Source: an uncultured Alcanivorax sp.
GTDB taxonomy: Bacteria > Pseudomonadota > Gammaproteobacteria > Pseudomonadales > Alcanivoracaceae
DNA: 64,000 bases
Direction of reading: 5' to 3'
Assembly: GCF_947258575.1 (NCBI RefSeq)
Contig: NZ_CAMYIV010000004.1
Span: forward strand, 248,001 to 312,000
Below, in pieces: positions 1 through 8,548 of this stretch (the first letter of the stretch is position 1; every line of letters starts with the position of its first letter). The translations under genes and the position numbers were made by a program. A model generated the notes under the pieces. The model saw only the letters and a list, made by a program, of their open reading frames with translations. It was not told where the DNA came from and searched no databases.

Positions 1-368
1 AAATCCTGAATGGTTTCGCCATTCACCGGCGGGTGGTTTTCCGCATCGCGCCAGAAGTTGGCCTGGTGATCACCGTACTCTTGCGCCACCTGTTCCCGGG
101 TTTTTCCTTCCCAGTCGCCGAAGCTGATTTCCTTGAAGTCGTGGGCCACGGTGAAGGGAATATGCTGCTGCTCTGACAATTCGGCGGCGAATTCCCGGCA
201 GCGCAACAAGGGCGAGGTGAGGATGTGATCCCACTGATCCCCCGCCTGGATGGCATCGCGCATTTGCTGCCAGCCCAGGTCGCTGAGTGGATCGTCCTTG
301 TGACCGCGGTACATGTGCCCGCCGGCGGGTTCGCCGTGGCGGATCAGATCAAAAAGGGTGGTGGTCAT
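1..368 (-). CDS. cobC: CobC-type histidine phosphatase (alpha-ribazole phosphatase), 3' end cut by window
   Basis: The minus strand reads an ATG at 368 followed by MTTTLFDLIRHGEP, which carries the RHG catalytic motif of the histidine phosphatase superfamily near the N-terminus. The frame stays open to the window edge, so about 122 residues are visible and the C-terminus is missing. It starts 3 bp after the cobT stop, so the two are surely co-transcribed. CobC removes the 5'-phosphate from alpha-ribazole phosphate or adenosylcobalamin phosphate in late B12 assembly. That role is inferred from the cobT neighbour, because the superfamily alone does not fix the substrate. Confidence 0.85.
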   Translation of the reverse strand, partial: MTTTLFDLIRHGEPAGGHMYRGHKDDPLSDLGWQQMRDAIQAGDQWDHILTSPLLRCREFAAELSEQQHIPFTVAHDFKEISFGDWEGKTREQVAQEYGDHQANFWRDAENHPPVNGETIQD

Positions 369-371
369 GGT

Positions 372-1424
372 CTACTCCGCGTTGTTGACGCCGGCATCGG
401 CAAAAGTCGCCATGCCGTTATGCAGGGCGCAGGCGCTGCGAATTAACGGCACGGCCACCGCCGCGCCGCTGCCTTCCCCCAAACGCATGGACAGGTTGAG
501 AACCGGCTCTGCGTTCAGGGCGTCGAGCAGCCGGGTGTGGCCGGGTTCCCGGGAGTGATGGCCGAACAACAGCCAGTCACGTAGCTCTGGTCGTAACCGT
601 ACAGCAGCCAGGGCGGCGACGGTGACAATAAAGCCATCCACCAGCACGGGAATGCCTCGGACGGCGCAGCCTATAAGAGCGCCGGCCAAGGCGGCAATTT
701 CAAAACCGCCCAGGGACGCGAGGACGGCCAGCGGTTCCCGGTTGTTTCCGTGGCGGGCCAGGGCCCGCTCGATCACGGTGGCTTTATGACTGACGCCATC
801 CGCATCCAGGCCGGTGCCGGGCCCGGCCAGTGCCAATGCCGGCTCGGCCAGCAGGGCACAGGCCACGGCGCTGGCGCTGGTGGTGTTGCCGATACCCATT
901 TCGCCACCGATAAAAAGCTGGGCATTCTGGTGTGCGGCGCGTTGGGCAGCACGATCACCGGCGGCCAGGGCCTGCTCCAGTTGTGCCGACGACATGGCCG
1001 ACTCGCGGGCCAGATTGGCGGTGCCGGCGGCGATGCTGTCATCAATCACGCCGTCGGTGACAGGCGCCGGGCTGGCGGTACCCAGGTTGATCACGTCCAG
1101 CCGGGCCTGAAGATGCCGGGCCATGACACTGATGGCCGCCCCGCCGGCCACGAAATTGGCAATCATCTGCCCGGTAACCGCCTGGGGAAAGGCGGAAATG
1201 CCCTCTGCACAGACACCATGATCGGCGGCAAACACCGCAATGCTGATGCGGTCGGCAGCCGGTGTATCGGTGTGTTGCAGTGCAGCCAGATCCACCGCCA
1301 GTGCTTCCAGACGACCCAGCGAACCGGCGGGTTTGGTGAGCTGGCCCTGGCGTTCCCGAGCCCGTTGCCGATGGGGGGCGCTGGGGGAAGCCATCGGTTG
1401 TTGCCAGGGGTGAGCTAGATGCAC
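372..1424 (-). CDS. cobT: Nicotinate-nucleotide--dimethylbenzimidazole phosphoribosyltransferase CobT
   Basis: CobT makes alpha-ribazole phosphate from nicotinate mononucleotide and dimethylbenzimidazole, activating the lower ligand of cobalamin. The family signatures are visible in order: [13 protein letters not shown] near the N-terminus, [23 protein letters not shown], and near the C-terminus [11 protein letters not shown], which contains the general-base glutamate. I chose a GTG start at 1424 because a GGGAG ribosome-binding site lies just upstream and it gives 350 residues, the usual family length. An ATG at 1463 in the same frame would add 13 residues that do not look like CobT. The gene follows the btuB-lipoprotein pair after a 129-bp gap and is 3 bp from the phosphatase gene. 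Confidence 0.93.
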   Translation of the reverse strand: MHLAHPWQQPMASPSAPHRQRARERQGQLTKPAGSLGRLEALAVDLAALQHTDTPAADRISIAVFAADHGVCAEGISAFPQAVTGQMIANFVAGGAAISVMARHLQARLDVINLGTASPAPVTDGVIDDSIAAGTANLARESAMSSAQLEQALAAGDRAAQRAAHQNAQLFIGGEMGIGNTTSASAVACALLAEPALALAGPGTGLDADGVSHKATVIERALARHGNNREPLAVLASLGGFEIAALAGALIGCAVRGIPVLVDGFIVTVAALAAVRLRPELRDWLLFGHHSREPGHTRLLDALNAEPVLNLSMRLGEGSGAAVAVPLIRSACALHNGMATFADAGVNNAE

Positions 1425-1553
1425 GGAAAACTCCCGAAAAGGACAGAGGCCGGAAAGCGGCAAATCCTCTGCCCCGGTGGGTAGTGTGTCAAGTTGGCGG
1501 CCGGCCGGGTTGATGCCGGGCCGCCTTCGACACGCCCTTTATTGAGGTGATGG

Positions 1554-2732
1554 TTACTGTTGCGCAAACGCCAGGTCGACGGGCAGCAGGCTGGTGCTGA
1601 CAAACCCGGTTTGGGTTTCCGTCTCAAGGTCGATGACGCGCAGGCCCGGTTTGCTATTGGTGGCATCGGCTACCCACAAACTACCTTGCGGGCCAATACC
1701 CAGGGTGCGCAGGTCCATGGCACTCAGGCCGGCAACGGCGCTGTCTGCCACCACGCCGCTGGTGGGGTTGAAGGCACGCAGGGTGATGTTCTGCCAACCG
1801 CCATAGCTCAGGTAGTAGCCGCGGGTGGCGTCGACGATCACGGTGCTGCCGATCAGGCCGGTGGCGGCGGTATCATCCACGCGCTGTTCCACTGCATAGC
1901 TATTCACATCCACCACATCAATGCCGCCGGTGTAATCCGGCGTAAAGGCACCCTGATTCTGGACCAGCAAGCCCAGGCTGTCGTGGTGAGTCAGACCCAT
2001 GGGGTTCTTGCCAATCAGTGGGATGCCTTTCAGATCACCGCTGTCCTGGTTCGTGTCGATTTCCGTATCGCTGCTGGTGTCGAACACGGCCACATAGGCG
2101 GTATTGGTGGGCTGAAAACTGCCATCCAGCCGCTGCAGGGAGATGAAGAGCTTGCCATCAACGATGGTGCCGGCGGACATGTTGGGCACCCCCACGCCGT
2201 TGTCCGGGGTGTAGGCAGAGAGGTCGAGTTCACCGATCTTGAAATCGCCTTCTGTGTTGGCGGTGGGATCAACAATCCAGGCGGTGTCGCTACCGTAACG
2301 AATCAGGTAAGCCTTGTCCGGCTGGGCAAACACCAGGGTATAGGGATTGCTGGAATTGCCATCTTCACCATCGATGGCGGAGTAGGTCCATTCGAGAAGG
2401 GCGGGGTTGTCGAGATTTACCTTTTTGACGCGATCGGCCTGAAAGCGTTCATACAGGTAATAGTCGGTTCCGTTGGTGGTGACACCAATGTCGGAAATGG
2501 TGGGGTGGTAACTGCCGGAGCTGGTCTTGTCAGCCACGCTGACCAGTTCCACGGCACCGGAACTGAAATCCGAGGCGGCGGTGGCCACCACTACCACGCC
2601 TTCGCGGGCAGACACTTCTGCCGGTGCCGGGTTGCTGGAGTCGCCGCCGCAGGCGGTGAGCGCCAGGGTCAGAAAAAGCAGAGCCAGCGGACGTCGCTTG
2701 CTGTGATAGTGAGTAAAGACAGTGGCAATCAT
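1554..2732 (-). CDS. Predicted beta-propeller outer-membrane lipoprotein paired with BtuB
   Basis: This 392-residue protein has a type II signal peptide: a basic start, a hydrophobic run, then the lipobox LTAC with Cys28. The residues after it (GGDSSNPAP) lack the Asp at +2 that causes inner-membrane retention. The body is built from repeated segments that look like propeller blades, for example GKLFISLQ, GIDVVDVNS and GSLWVADATNSKPGLRVID. It begins 22 bp after the btuB stop and so falls under the same cobalamin riboswitch. I do not recognise a named family. By context and architecture it resembles BtuG of Bacteroidetes, a surface propeller lipoprotein that hands B12 to BtuB. That is analogy only, and no homology is claimed. 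Confidence 0.7.
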   Translation of the reverse strand: MIATVFTHYHSKRRPLALLFLTLALTACGGDSSNPAPAEVSAREGVVVVATAASDFSSGAVELVSVADKTSSGSYHPTISDIGVTTNGTDYYLYERFQADRVKKVNLDNPALLEWTYSAIDGEDGNSSNPYTLVFAQPDKAYLIRYGSDTAWIVDPTANTEGDFKIGELDLSAYTPDNGVGVPNMSAGTIVDGKLFISLQRLDGSFQPTNTAYVAVFDTSSDTEIDTNQDSGDLKGIPLIGKNPMGLTHHDSLGLLVQNQGAFTPDYTGGIDVVDVNSYAVEQRVDDTAATGLIGSTVIVDATRGYYLSYGGWQNITLRAFNPTSGVVADSAVAGLSAMDLRTLGIGPQGSLWVADATNSKPGLRVIDLETETQTGFVSTSLLPVDLAFAQQ

Positions 2733-2754
2733 GGGCGTTCCTCACAGTTACGGT

Positions 2755-4749
2755 TCAGAGTGTCTGTTGCAGGTTGAGGAACCAGGTACGTCCCGGGCTC
2801 GGGAAGCGATTGAAATCCTGGTAGAGCTCGTCGGTAAGGTTTTTCACTTCCAGTCGCAGAGCCGTTTTCCGGTTTGTGCTCCATGCGTGCTGCCAGCCAA
2901 TGGCGGCATCTACCGTGTTGCGGGCATCGGCTTCAAGCAGGTTGGCCGAGTCGTAATAAAGGTTGTCGTCGTAGCGCCAGGTCAGGTCCAGGGTGAAAGG
3001 GGAAAAGCGCCACTGGCTGTTGACCAGGCCGGACCGGTGATAGATGCCGGGGAGTCGTTTTTCATCCTGATCGGCAATCTGATTGGACAAGTTTTGCGAA
3101 TCCTGAAAGGTGGCGTTGGCGGTGAGTGTCCAGTTGTCCAGGAGGGTGTACTGGGCTTCCAGTTCCACGCCGCTGAACTCTGCTTCCACGTTGATATAGC
3201 GACCCACGCCGCGGGCGTCATAGATGGCGGTGATAGCCGGATCGAGATGTCGCTGAAAGCCGGTGATTTCCAGATGCCCACGAGCCAATAGCCAGCGGGC
3301 GCTGAGGTCTTTGTTCAAGGATTCTTCTGCTTGCAGATCCGGGTTGCCGATAAACAGCCCTTGCTGACCGTACTGCTCCACCAGGGTGGGTATGCGAATC
3401 TGCCGGGCCAGGTTTGCGTAAAGCCAGAGAGAGTCGGTGGCAATCAGTCGGGTGCCGACTTGCCAGGCCTGATAACGGTTGCTGGTGTTGGTGCGCGCCA
3501 GGGTGCTGTTGACGTCGACGCTTTCGGTGTCGTCATCCACATTGAACTGGCGAATTGCCAGCTGGGTGCGCAGGCGCTCCTGATCGCTGTGCCACTCGTG
3601 GCTTAATGCGGAAGCGATAACGCGTCGCTCGCGGTGGCTGTCAGGGTCCTGTTGCAGCCGGTCGCGCTGATCCATGTCGTACCAGGCAATATCGACGGCT
3701 GCACTGAATTGATGATTGGCCTGTTGCCAGGTCGCGCTATTGTTCAGGGCAAGCTGGTCTACCCGGCTGCGCGTGTCATACGTGCCAATACCGACGCGGC
3801 CGACAAGATCCCGATAGCGCTCCTCGGTATCGCCGACCAGCAAGCGATGGCTGCTTTGCACGGCGCCAGCCAGCCAGCTGCTGTCCTGGTAATGGAGCTG
3901 AAGTCGTTGTTGTTCGGTGTGTAGCCTGGCCCGATTATTGGCCCAGTTCTGGATGCTCGGTATGCCCTGGTCCTTGTCGGACCATTGCAGCAGTGCATCA
4001 AGTTGGCGTTGCGGGGTGAAGCGGTAACCGAGTTTCAGGCTGCTGTCATTCTGCTCCACATCAGCATTGCGACGGGTGCTTTCTTCGCCGTCGGTGGGGT
4101 TGAACCATTCCGGTTCATTGGCATAGCGGAAGTCATTTTCGGCCTGCTGGCGGTTCAGTGACAGCCAGTAGTGGAAGCGCTCATGGCTACCGCTGTTGAA
4201 CAGGCCATAACGTCGTGTGCCGAAGGAGCCTGTGCCCAGGTTGAGCCGTGTCGTGTCCCGGGTTTGCCGGCCCAGAGATTCCATGGCGACGATGCCGCCG
4301 ACACCGGCCTGGGCGAAGCGGGCAGGGGCGTTACCGGGGTAGATCTGAATCTCTGCGATGTCGTGCAGGGTGTAAAAGCTCAGATCCAGGCCACCGTAAA
4401 GCGGATCATTGAGCAACATGCCGTCCAGGTAGACTTGAGTCTGTTTGCCGGTGGAGCCGCGAATGGAGACAGTGGAATAACTGCCCAGTCCGCCACTTTC
4501 ACGAATCTGCACGCCGGTCTGGCGGCTCAGGGTGTCGGCGAGGGTGGTGGTGGTATTGTCGAACTGCTCACGGTCGACCACGCGAACCACGCTGGTTTCC
4601 TGGTAAGGCGTCAGTGTTGCGGCACGATTCACCGGCTTGTCGGTCACAACCACAGGTGCCAGCTGATTGCTGACGAACGCCTCGGCCAGACATGGCAAGG
4701 GGCTGGCGAGCAGGCACAGGGAAACCAATGTGTACGTGGGCCGTTTCAT
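2755..4749 (-). CDS. btuB: TonB-dependent outer-membrane receptor, BtuB-like (vitamin B12)
   Basis: The protein has a signal peptide ending near LPCLAEA, a TonB-box-like stretch (APVVVTDKP), a plug domain with ADTLSRQTGVQI and TVSIRGSTGKQTQVYLDG, and a long beta-barrel ending in the aromatic-rich strand RTWFLNLQQTL typical of outer-membrane barrels. The start at 4749 (MKRPTYTL) gives a normal signal peptide, while an upstream ATG at 4767 overlaps the riboswitch terminator and is less likely. At 664 residues it is slightly longer than E. coli BtuB. Cobalamin specificity is supported by the cobalamin riboswitch directly upstream and by cobT downstream. It imports corrinoids across the outer membrane using TonB energy. 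Confidence 0.9.
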   Translation of the reverse strand: MKRPTYTLVSLCLLASPLPCLAEAFVSNQLAPVVVTDKPVNRAATLTPYQETSVVRVVDREQFDNTTTTLADTLSRQTGVQIRESGGLGSYSTVSIRGSTGKQTQVYLDGMLLNDPLYGGLDLSFYTLHDIAEIQIYPGNAPARFAQAGVGGIVAMESLGRQTRDTTRLNLGTGSFGTRRYGLFNSGSHERFHYWLSLNRQQAENDFRYANEPEWFNPTDGEESTRRNADVEQNDSSLKLGYRFTPQRQLDALLQWSDKDQGIPSIQNWANNRARLHTEQQRLQLHYQDSSWLAGAVQSSHRLLVGDTEERYRDLVGRVGIGTYDTRSRVDQLALNNSATWQQANHQFSAAVDIAWYDMDQRDRLQQDPDSHRERRVIASALSHEWHSDQERLRTQLAIRQFNVDDDTESVDVNSTLARTNTSNRYQAWQVGTRLIATDSLWLYANLARQIRIPTLVEQYGQQGLFIGNPDLQAEESLNKDLSARWLLARGHLEITGFQRHLDPAITAIYDARGVGRYINVEAEFSGVELEAQYTLLDNWTLTANATFQDSQNLSNQIADQDEKRLPGIYHRSGLVNSQWRFSPFTLDLTWRYDDNLYYDSANLLEADARNTVDAAIGWQHAWSTNRKTALRLEVKNLTDELYQDFNRFPSPGRTWFLNLQQTL

Positions 4750-4769
4750 GACGCCTCTGATACGCATGC

Positions 4770-4800
4770 AAAAAAGGCCTGGCCTCCAGAGAGGTCAGGC
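4770..4800 (-). terminator. Intrinsic terminator forming the riboswitch expression platform
   Basis: On the minus strand the stem GCCTG-A-CCTC pairs with GAGG-C-CAGGC around a TCTG loop and is followed by CTTTTTT. It lies between the riboswitch aptamer and the btuB start codon. This suggests control by premature termination when cobalamin is bound. Confidence 0.75.
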
Positions 4801-4873
4801 ATATGTGCTAGCTACCAAAGGGAAAAGGTGACATACCCCACGCTACTGCCCACCGCAGTCGCGTTGATAGCCG

Positions 4874-5071
4874 GTGGCAGGCCGGTCTCCGGGCTCTCGG
4901 TCGGGCGATAAAAAAACTCGCTCCGGCTCTGACGCCTTCCCGCTTGCGCAGTGGCTGGCTGTTAACCTGTCAGAGCCTTAACCGATTACCGTTGCGGGGG
5001 CAGCGCTGGCTTTTCACCAGTCTTCCCGTTTAATCTCCGCTCCTGAAACCGGGAGCGGCGACACCTGCCAC
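4874..5071 (-). promoter_or_regulatory. Cobalamin (AdoCbl) riboswitch upstream of btuB
   Basis: The minus strand shows the conserved cobalamin-riboswitch blocks in the right order: a P1 arm GTGGCAGG, the core GCTGCCCCCGCAACGGTAA, the segment GCCACTGCGCAAGCGGGAAG, and the B12-box-like GGAGACCGGCC followed by CCTGCCAC, which pairs perfectly with the first P1 arm. It lies in the 421-bp space between the divergent btuB and btuF genes and reads only toward btuB. Together with the downstream terminator it should switch off btuB, the lipoprotein gene and probably cobT when B12 is plentiful. Confidence 0.94.
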
Positions 5072-5170
5072 GGATTGAATTCGATGGCGGCAATCCTAGT
5101 GGTCGCTGGCGAAAAGTCAATCGCGAGTGGCGGCAATTCTGCCATCCAGTCATATTCAAGGAGTCTGAAA

Positions 5171-6079
5171 ATGTGCCGAAAAACCGGAAAGATGTCGGCT
5201 TCTTGTCAGTTTTTTTTGCTTTCTTTGTGTTTGATGACGGCGGCGGTGCCGGCTCTTGCTGCGCCTTGCGTACAGGATGATTCTGGCCGGCAGGTCTGCC
5301 TGGAGCAGCCGGCCAACCGCATCATTGCCTTGTCCCCCGGTGCCACCGAGCTGCTGTTCGCGGCCGGTGCCGGTGAAAAGGTGGTGGGGGCGGTGAGCTT
5401 CAGTGACTATCCGCCGGCGGCGGAAAAACTGCCGCGGGTGGGAAGCTACAAGCGGCTGGATCTGGAAGCGGTGCTGGCGCTGAAGCCGGATCTGATCATC
5501 GCCTGGCGCAGTGGTAATCCCATGGAACAGGTGGAGCGCCTGCAGGCCATGGGCGTGCCGGTGTACCACAGCGAGCCGCGCCGTTTTGACGACATCAGCA
5601 CCACCCTGGAACGCCTGGCGGTGCTGGCCGGTACCGAGGCGGTGGGGCAGGGGGCGGCCGACGCCCTGCGCAGTGGCATGGATTCCCTGCGCCAGCGCTA
5701 TGCGGAGGCGGCACCGGTGACGGTGTTCTATCAGGTCTGGGAAGAGCCGCTGATGACCGTGAATAACGACCACCTGATCAGCGAGGCGATCGAGATCTGC
5801 GGTGGCGTCAATGTGTTCGGGGAGCTGGCATCCCTGGCGCCCAAGATTAGCCGCGAGGCGGTGCTCGCCAAGGACCCGGAGGTGATCATCGCCGGTGGCA
5901 TGGGCGAGGATGATCCGGCCTGGCTGGATCCCTGGAAACAGTTCTCTTCCCTGCGTGCGGTGCAGTACGACAACCTGTTCTTTGTGGCGCCCTCCACCTT
6001 GCAGCGGCCCACCCCACAGATGCTGGCCGGCACCCGCACCCTGTGCAGCCATCTCGACACCGTGCGCGCCCGTGATTAG
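5171..6079 (+). CDS. btuF: Periplasmic cobalamin-binding protein BtuF
   Basis: BtuF captures cobalamin in the periplasm and delivers it to the BtuCD transporter. The 302-residue protein has an N-terminal signal peptide ending around VPALAAP, then the typical helical-backbone binding-protein pattern: RIIALSPGATELLFAAGAG, GAVSFSDYPP, LEAVLALKPDLIIAW. The start at 5171 is chosen because AAGGAG lies 7 bp upstream. A longer in-frame start at 5075 would reach into the riboswitch region. It overlaps btuC by 8 bp and starts the btuFCD-cobOQ unit. No cobalamin riboswitch is visible on this strand. Confidence 0.93.
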   Translation: MCRKTGKMSASCQFFLLSLCLMTAAVPALAAPCVQDDSGRQVCLEQPANRIIALSPGATELLFAAGAGEKVVGAVSFSDYPPAAEKLPRVGSYKRLDLEAVLALKPDLIIAWRSGNPMEQVERLQAMGVPVYHSEPRRFDDISTTLERLAVLAGTEAVGQGAADALRSGMDSLRQRYAEAAPVTVFYQVWEEPLMTVNNDHLISEAIEICGGVNVFGELASLAPKISREAVLAKDPEVIIAGGMGEDDPAWLDPWKQFSSLRAVQYDNLFFVAPSTLQRPTPQMLAGTRTLCSHLDTVRARD

Positions 6080-7046
6080 TGCCCGATCCGTTTCGTCCCT
6101 GCTGATGCTGGCAGCACTGGGTGCGATGGCCCTGTTGGTGGCGGTGACGGTGGGCAGTGTTTCCATGACCCTGTCCGAGTTGTGGCTGGCCATCGGCGGT
6201 GGCGGCGATCCCTTGTTCCGTGAATTGGTGTTTTCCCTGCGATTACCGCGTGCGCTGGCGGCGTTTGCCACCGGTGGCTTGCTGGCATTGGCTGGCGCCC
6301 TGATGCAGGTGCTGTTGCGCAATCCGCTGGCCGATCCTTATGTGCTGGGTATTTCCGGTGGGGCGGCGGTGGGGGCGTTGGCGTCCATGCTGCTGGGCCT
6401 GGGGACGGCGATGGTGTCCGGCTCTGCCTTTGCCGGTGCCCTGCTGTCCACTCTGCTGGTCTTTGGCCTGGCCCAGGGGCGAGGCAGCTGGACGCCCACA
6501 CGCCTGCTGTTGACCGGCGTGGTTATCGCCGCCGGCTGGGGAGCGGTGATTACCTTCATGCTGTCGCTGAGCCCGGCGGACCGCTTGCCCGGCATGCTCT
6601 ACTGGTTGATGGGCGACCTGAGTTACGCCCGCTCGCCGTGGCTGGCCTGGCTGGTGTTGATCCCGGTGCTGATTGTCACGTTGCCGCTGGGACGCAGCCT
6701 CAATGTGCTGGCCCGGGGGCCGTTGCAGGCAGCGGCCCTGGGGGTAGCAGTGAAACCGCTGGCCTGGCTGGTCTATGGGCTGGCCAGCCTGCTCACGGCG
6801 GTGGCGGTAACCACCGCCGGCAGTGTGGGCTTTGTGGGGCTGATCGTGCCGCATATGCTGCGGCTGGTGCTGGGCAATGATCAGCGCATCATTCTGCCGG
6901 CCAGTGTCATGGCCGGCGGCGCCTTGCTGACCATCGCCGATACCCTGGCGCGAACCCTGATGGCGCCAGAGCAGTTGCCGGTAGGTGTGATCACCGCCCT
7001 GCTCGGAGTGCCTACCTTCCTCTTCCTGCTGTATCGGAGTCGGTAA
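6072..7046 (+). CDS. btuC: Cobalamin ABC transporter permease BtuC
   Basis: The 324-residue protein is almost entirely hydrophobic, with about ten predicted membrane helices. It carries FecCD/BtuC permease hallmarks: LRLPRALAAFATGGLLALAG, GALMQVLLRNPLADPYVLG, and near the end VGFVGLIVPHMLRL, followed by PEQLPVGVITALLGVPTF. The GTG start at 6072 lies inside the end of btuF and gives the usual family length. The ORF is open further upstream, but that part only reads btuF in another frame. The stop overlaps the btuD start by one base (TAATG). It forms the inner-membrane channel for B12. Confidence 0.92.
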   Translation: MISARSVSSLLMLAALGAMALLVAVTVGSVSMTLSELWLAIGGGGDPLFRELVFSLRLPRALAAFATGGLLALAGALMQVLLRNPLADPYVLGISGGAAVGALASMLLGLGTAMVSGSAFAGALLSTLLVFGLAQGRGSWTPTRLLLTGVVIAAGWGAVITFMLSLSPADRLPGMLYWLMGDLSYARSPWLAWLVLIPVLIVTLPLGRSLNVLARGPLQAAALGVAVKPLAWLVYGLASLLTAVAVTTAGSVGFVGLIVPHMLRLVLGNDQRIILPASVMAGGALLTIADTLARTLMAPEQLPVGVITALLGVPTFLFLLYRSR

Positions 7047-7810
7047 TGGCGATTCTCGAAGCCAGCAACCTGGTGGTGGATATTCCCGGCCGTGCGGCAG
7101 GTCAGCCGTTTTCCGCGCGGATCTTGCCGGGCCAGCGCTGGGGCGTGCTGGGCCCCAACGGCGCGGGCAAGTCCACCCTGCTGCATACCCTGGCGGGGTT
7201 AAGGCCGCCGCGCAGTGGTCAGGTGTTGCTGGATGGTGACTGCCTGACTCAGCTGCGCCGCCGGCAACTGGCGCAAAAACTGGCGGTGGTCTTTCAGGAA
7301 CGCCAGGACAGTTTTCCGGCCACAGTGCAGGAAACCGTACTGATTGGCCGTCATCCCTTTCTTTCTCCCTGGCAGCGGGAAAGTGGCAGCGATCTTCGTC
7401 TGGCCAACCAGGCCATGGATGCCCTGTCCCTGCGTCTGCTCAGTGATCGGCTGGTCAGCACCCTTTCCGGGGGCGAGCGCCAGCGGGTGGCCATCGCCAC
7501 GGCCCTGACCCAGCAGCCGGCCATCTGGCTGGCAGACGAGCCCACCAACCATCTGGACCTGCATCATCAGGTAGCGGTGATGGAGTTGTTGCATCGCCAG
7601 GCGGAGCAGGGCGCAGCGGTGTTTATGTGCCTGCATGATCTGAATCTGGCTGCGCGCTGGTGTGATCACCTGCTGCTGCTCTATCCCGATGGTGAGCTGT
7701 GTTTCGGCCCCGCCGAGACCATGCTGGTGCCGGAAGCACTGGAGCGGTTGTATGACCAGAAACTCAGTGTGGGGCAGATCAATGGTGTGCCGGTGTTTGT
7801 GCCGGGATGA
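7046..7810 (+). CDS. btuD: Cobalamin ABC transporter ATPase BtuD
   Basis: This 254-residue ABC ATPase shows Walker A GPNGAGKST, the Q-loop region VVFQERQDSF, the signature LSGGERQRVAIA, Walker B IWLADEPTNHLD and the H-loop CLHDLNLAARWCDH. The FecE/BtuD/HmuV subfamily assignment rests on fusion-tight spacing with BtuC. It powers cobalamin import across the inner membrane. A short heptamer array follows before cobO. Confidence 0.9.
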   Translation: MAILEASNLVVDIPGRAAGQPFSARILPGQRWGVLGPNGAGKSTLLHTLAGLRPPRSGQVLLDGDCLTQLRRRQLAQKLAVVFQERQDSFPATVQETVLIGRHPFLSPWQRESGSDLRLANQAMDALSLRLLSDRLVSTLSGGERQRVAIATALTQQPAIWLADEPTNHLDLHHQVAVMELLHRQAEQGAAVFMCLHDLNLAARWCDHLLLLYPDGELCFGPAETMLVPEALERLYDQKLSVGQINGVPVFVPG

Positions 7811-7814
7811 GAGT

Positions 7815-7842
7815 AGTTAACAGTTAACAGTTAATAGCGAAA
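7815..7842 (+). repeat. Heptamer array (AGTTAAY x3, then AGCGAAA)
   Basis: Three tandem 7-bp units, AGTTAAC, AGTTAAC and AGTTAAT, are followed by AGCGAAA in the btuD-cobO spacer. The same units and the same AGCGAAA end occur again after cobO. It is non-coding and has no recognised function. Confidence 0.8.
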
Positions 7843-7888
7843 GTCAAAAGCGTAAAGAAAAGAACCAAAATCGAAAATGGGAAACAGT

Positions 7889-8500
7889 ATGAAACCCGAC
7901 CCGAAGAGTCCTGAACGTCATGCCTGGCGGATGGAAAAGAAACAGCAAATCATGCGTGAGCGTATTGCCAATGCTGACAAGGATCAGGGCATCCTGTTGG
8001 TGCTCACCGGTCCCGGCAAGGGCAAGAGCAGTTCCGGGTTCGGTATGCTGGCCCGGGCCCTGGGGCATGGTATGAAGGTGGGGGTGGTGCAGTTTATCAA
8101 GGGGGCGTTCAGCACCGGTGAGGAAGCCTTTTTCCGTGACCTGCCCAACGTGGATTATCACGTCATGGGTGAGGGTTACACCTGGGACACCCAGGACCGG
8201 GAAAAGGATGTGGCCGCTGCCAATGCCGCCTGGGATATCGCCAAAAAAATGTTGCAGGACGACAGCTATCACATGGTGTTGCTGGATGAACTGAACATTG
8301 CGTTGCGTTACGAGTATCTGGATCTGGATAGGGTGCTCGACGATCTGCAAAACCGCCCCGCCATGCAGCACGCGATTGTCACCGGTCGCTATGCGCCGAA
8401 AGAGCTGATTGAGCTGGCTGATACGGTTACCGAGATGAAGGTGGTGAAGCATGCCTTCAAGGATCTTGGAGTAAAGGCGCAGAAGGGCGTGGAACTTTAG
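7889..8500 (+). CDS. cobO: Cob(I)yrinic acid a,c-diamide adenosyltransferase (CobO/BtuR type)
   Basis: The enzyme transfers the adenosyl group of ATP to the cobalt of corrinoids. Seen in the sequence are the modified P-loop TGPGKGKSSSGFGM, VGVVQFIKGAF, and VLLDELNIALRYEYL, which are diagnostic of the CobA/CobO/BtuR fold. I start at 7889 (MKPDPKSPERHAWRM) because GGGA lies 6 bp upstream. An ATG at 7877 in the same frame has no clear ribosome-binding site and would add four residues. It sits between btuD and cobQ, separated from each by short heptamer arrays, and probably shares their transcript. Confidence 0.93.
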   Translation: MKPDPKSPERHAWRMEKKQQIMRERIANADKDQGILLVLTGPGKGKSSSGFGMLARALGHGMKVGVVQFIKGAFSTGEEAFFRDLPNVDYHVMGEGYTWDTQDREKDVAAANAAWDIAKKMLQDDSYHMVLLDELNIALRYEYLDLDRVLDDLQNRPAMQHAIVTGRYAPKELIELADTVTEMKVVKHAFKDLGVKAQKGVEL

Positions 8501-8540
8501 TTAATAGTTAACAGTGAATAGTTAATAGTTAATAGCGAAA
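8499..8540 (+). repeat. Heptamer array (five AGTTAAY-like units, then AGCGAAA)
   Basis: Units AGTTAAT, AGTTAAC, AGTGAAT, AGTTAAT, AGTTAAT and then AGCGAAA run from the cobO stop codon to 9 bp before cobQ. It is the second copy of the array seen after btuD, with two more units. The cobO TAG stop is itself part of the first unit. Confidence 0.8.
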
Positions 8541-8548
8541 ACAAAGCG

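Noticed and set aside
1560-2777. Long plus-strand open frame of about 405 codons opposite the lipoprotein gene
   Set aside because: Gly/Val/His-rich composition typical of the antisense of a GC-rich gene; no ribosome-binding site, and the minus frame has a clear lipoprotein signal and operon context.
5072-5170. A second cobalamin riboswitch in front of btuF
   Set aside because: The conserved blocks occur only on the minus strand; the 100-nt plus-strand leader has none of them.
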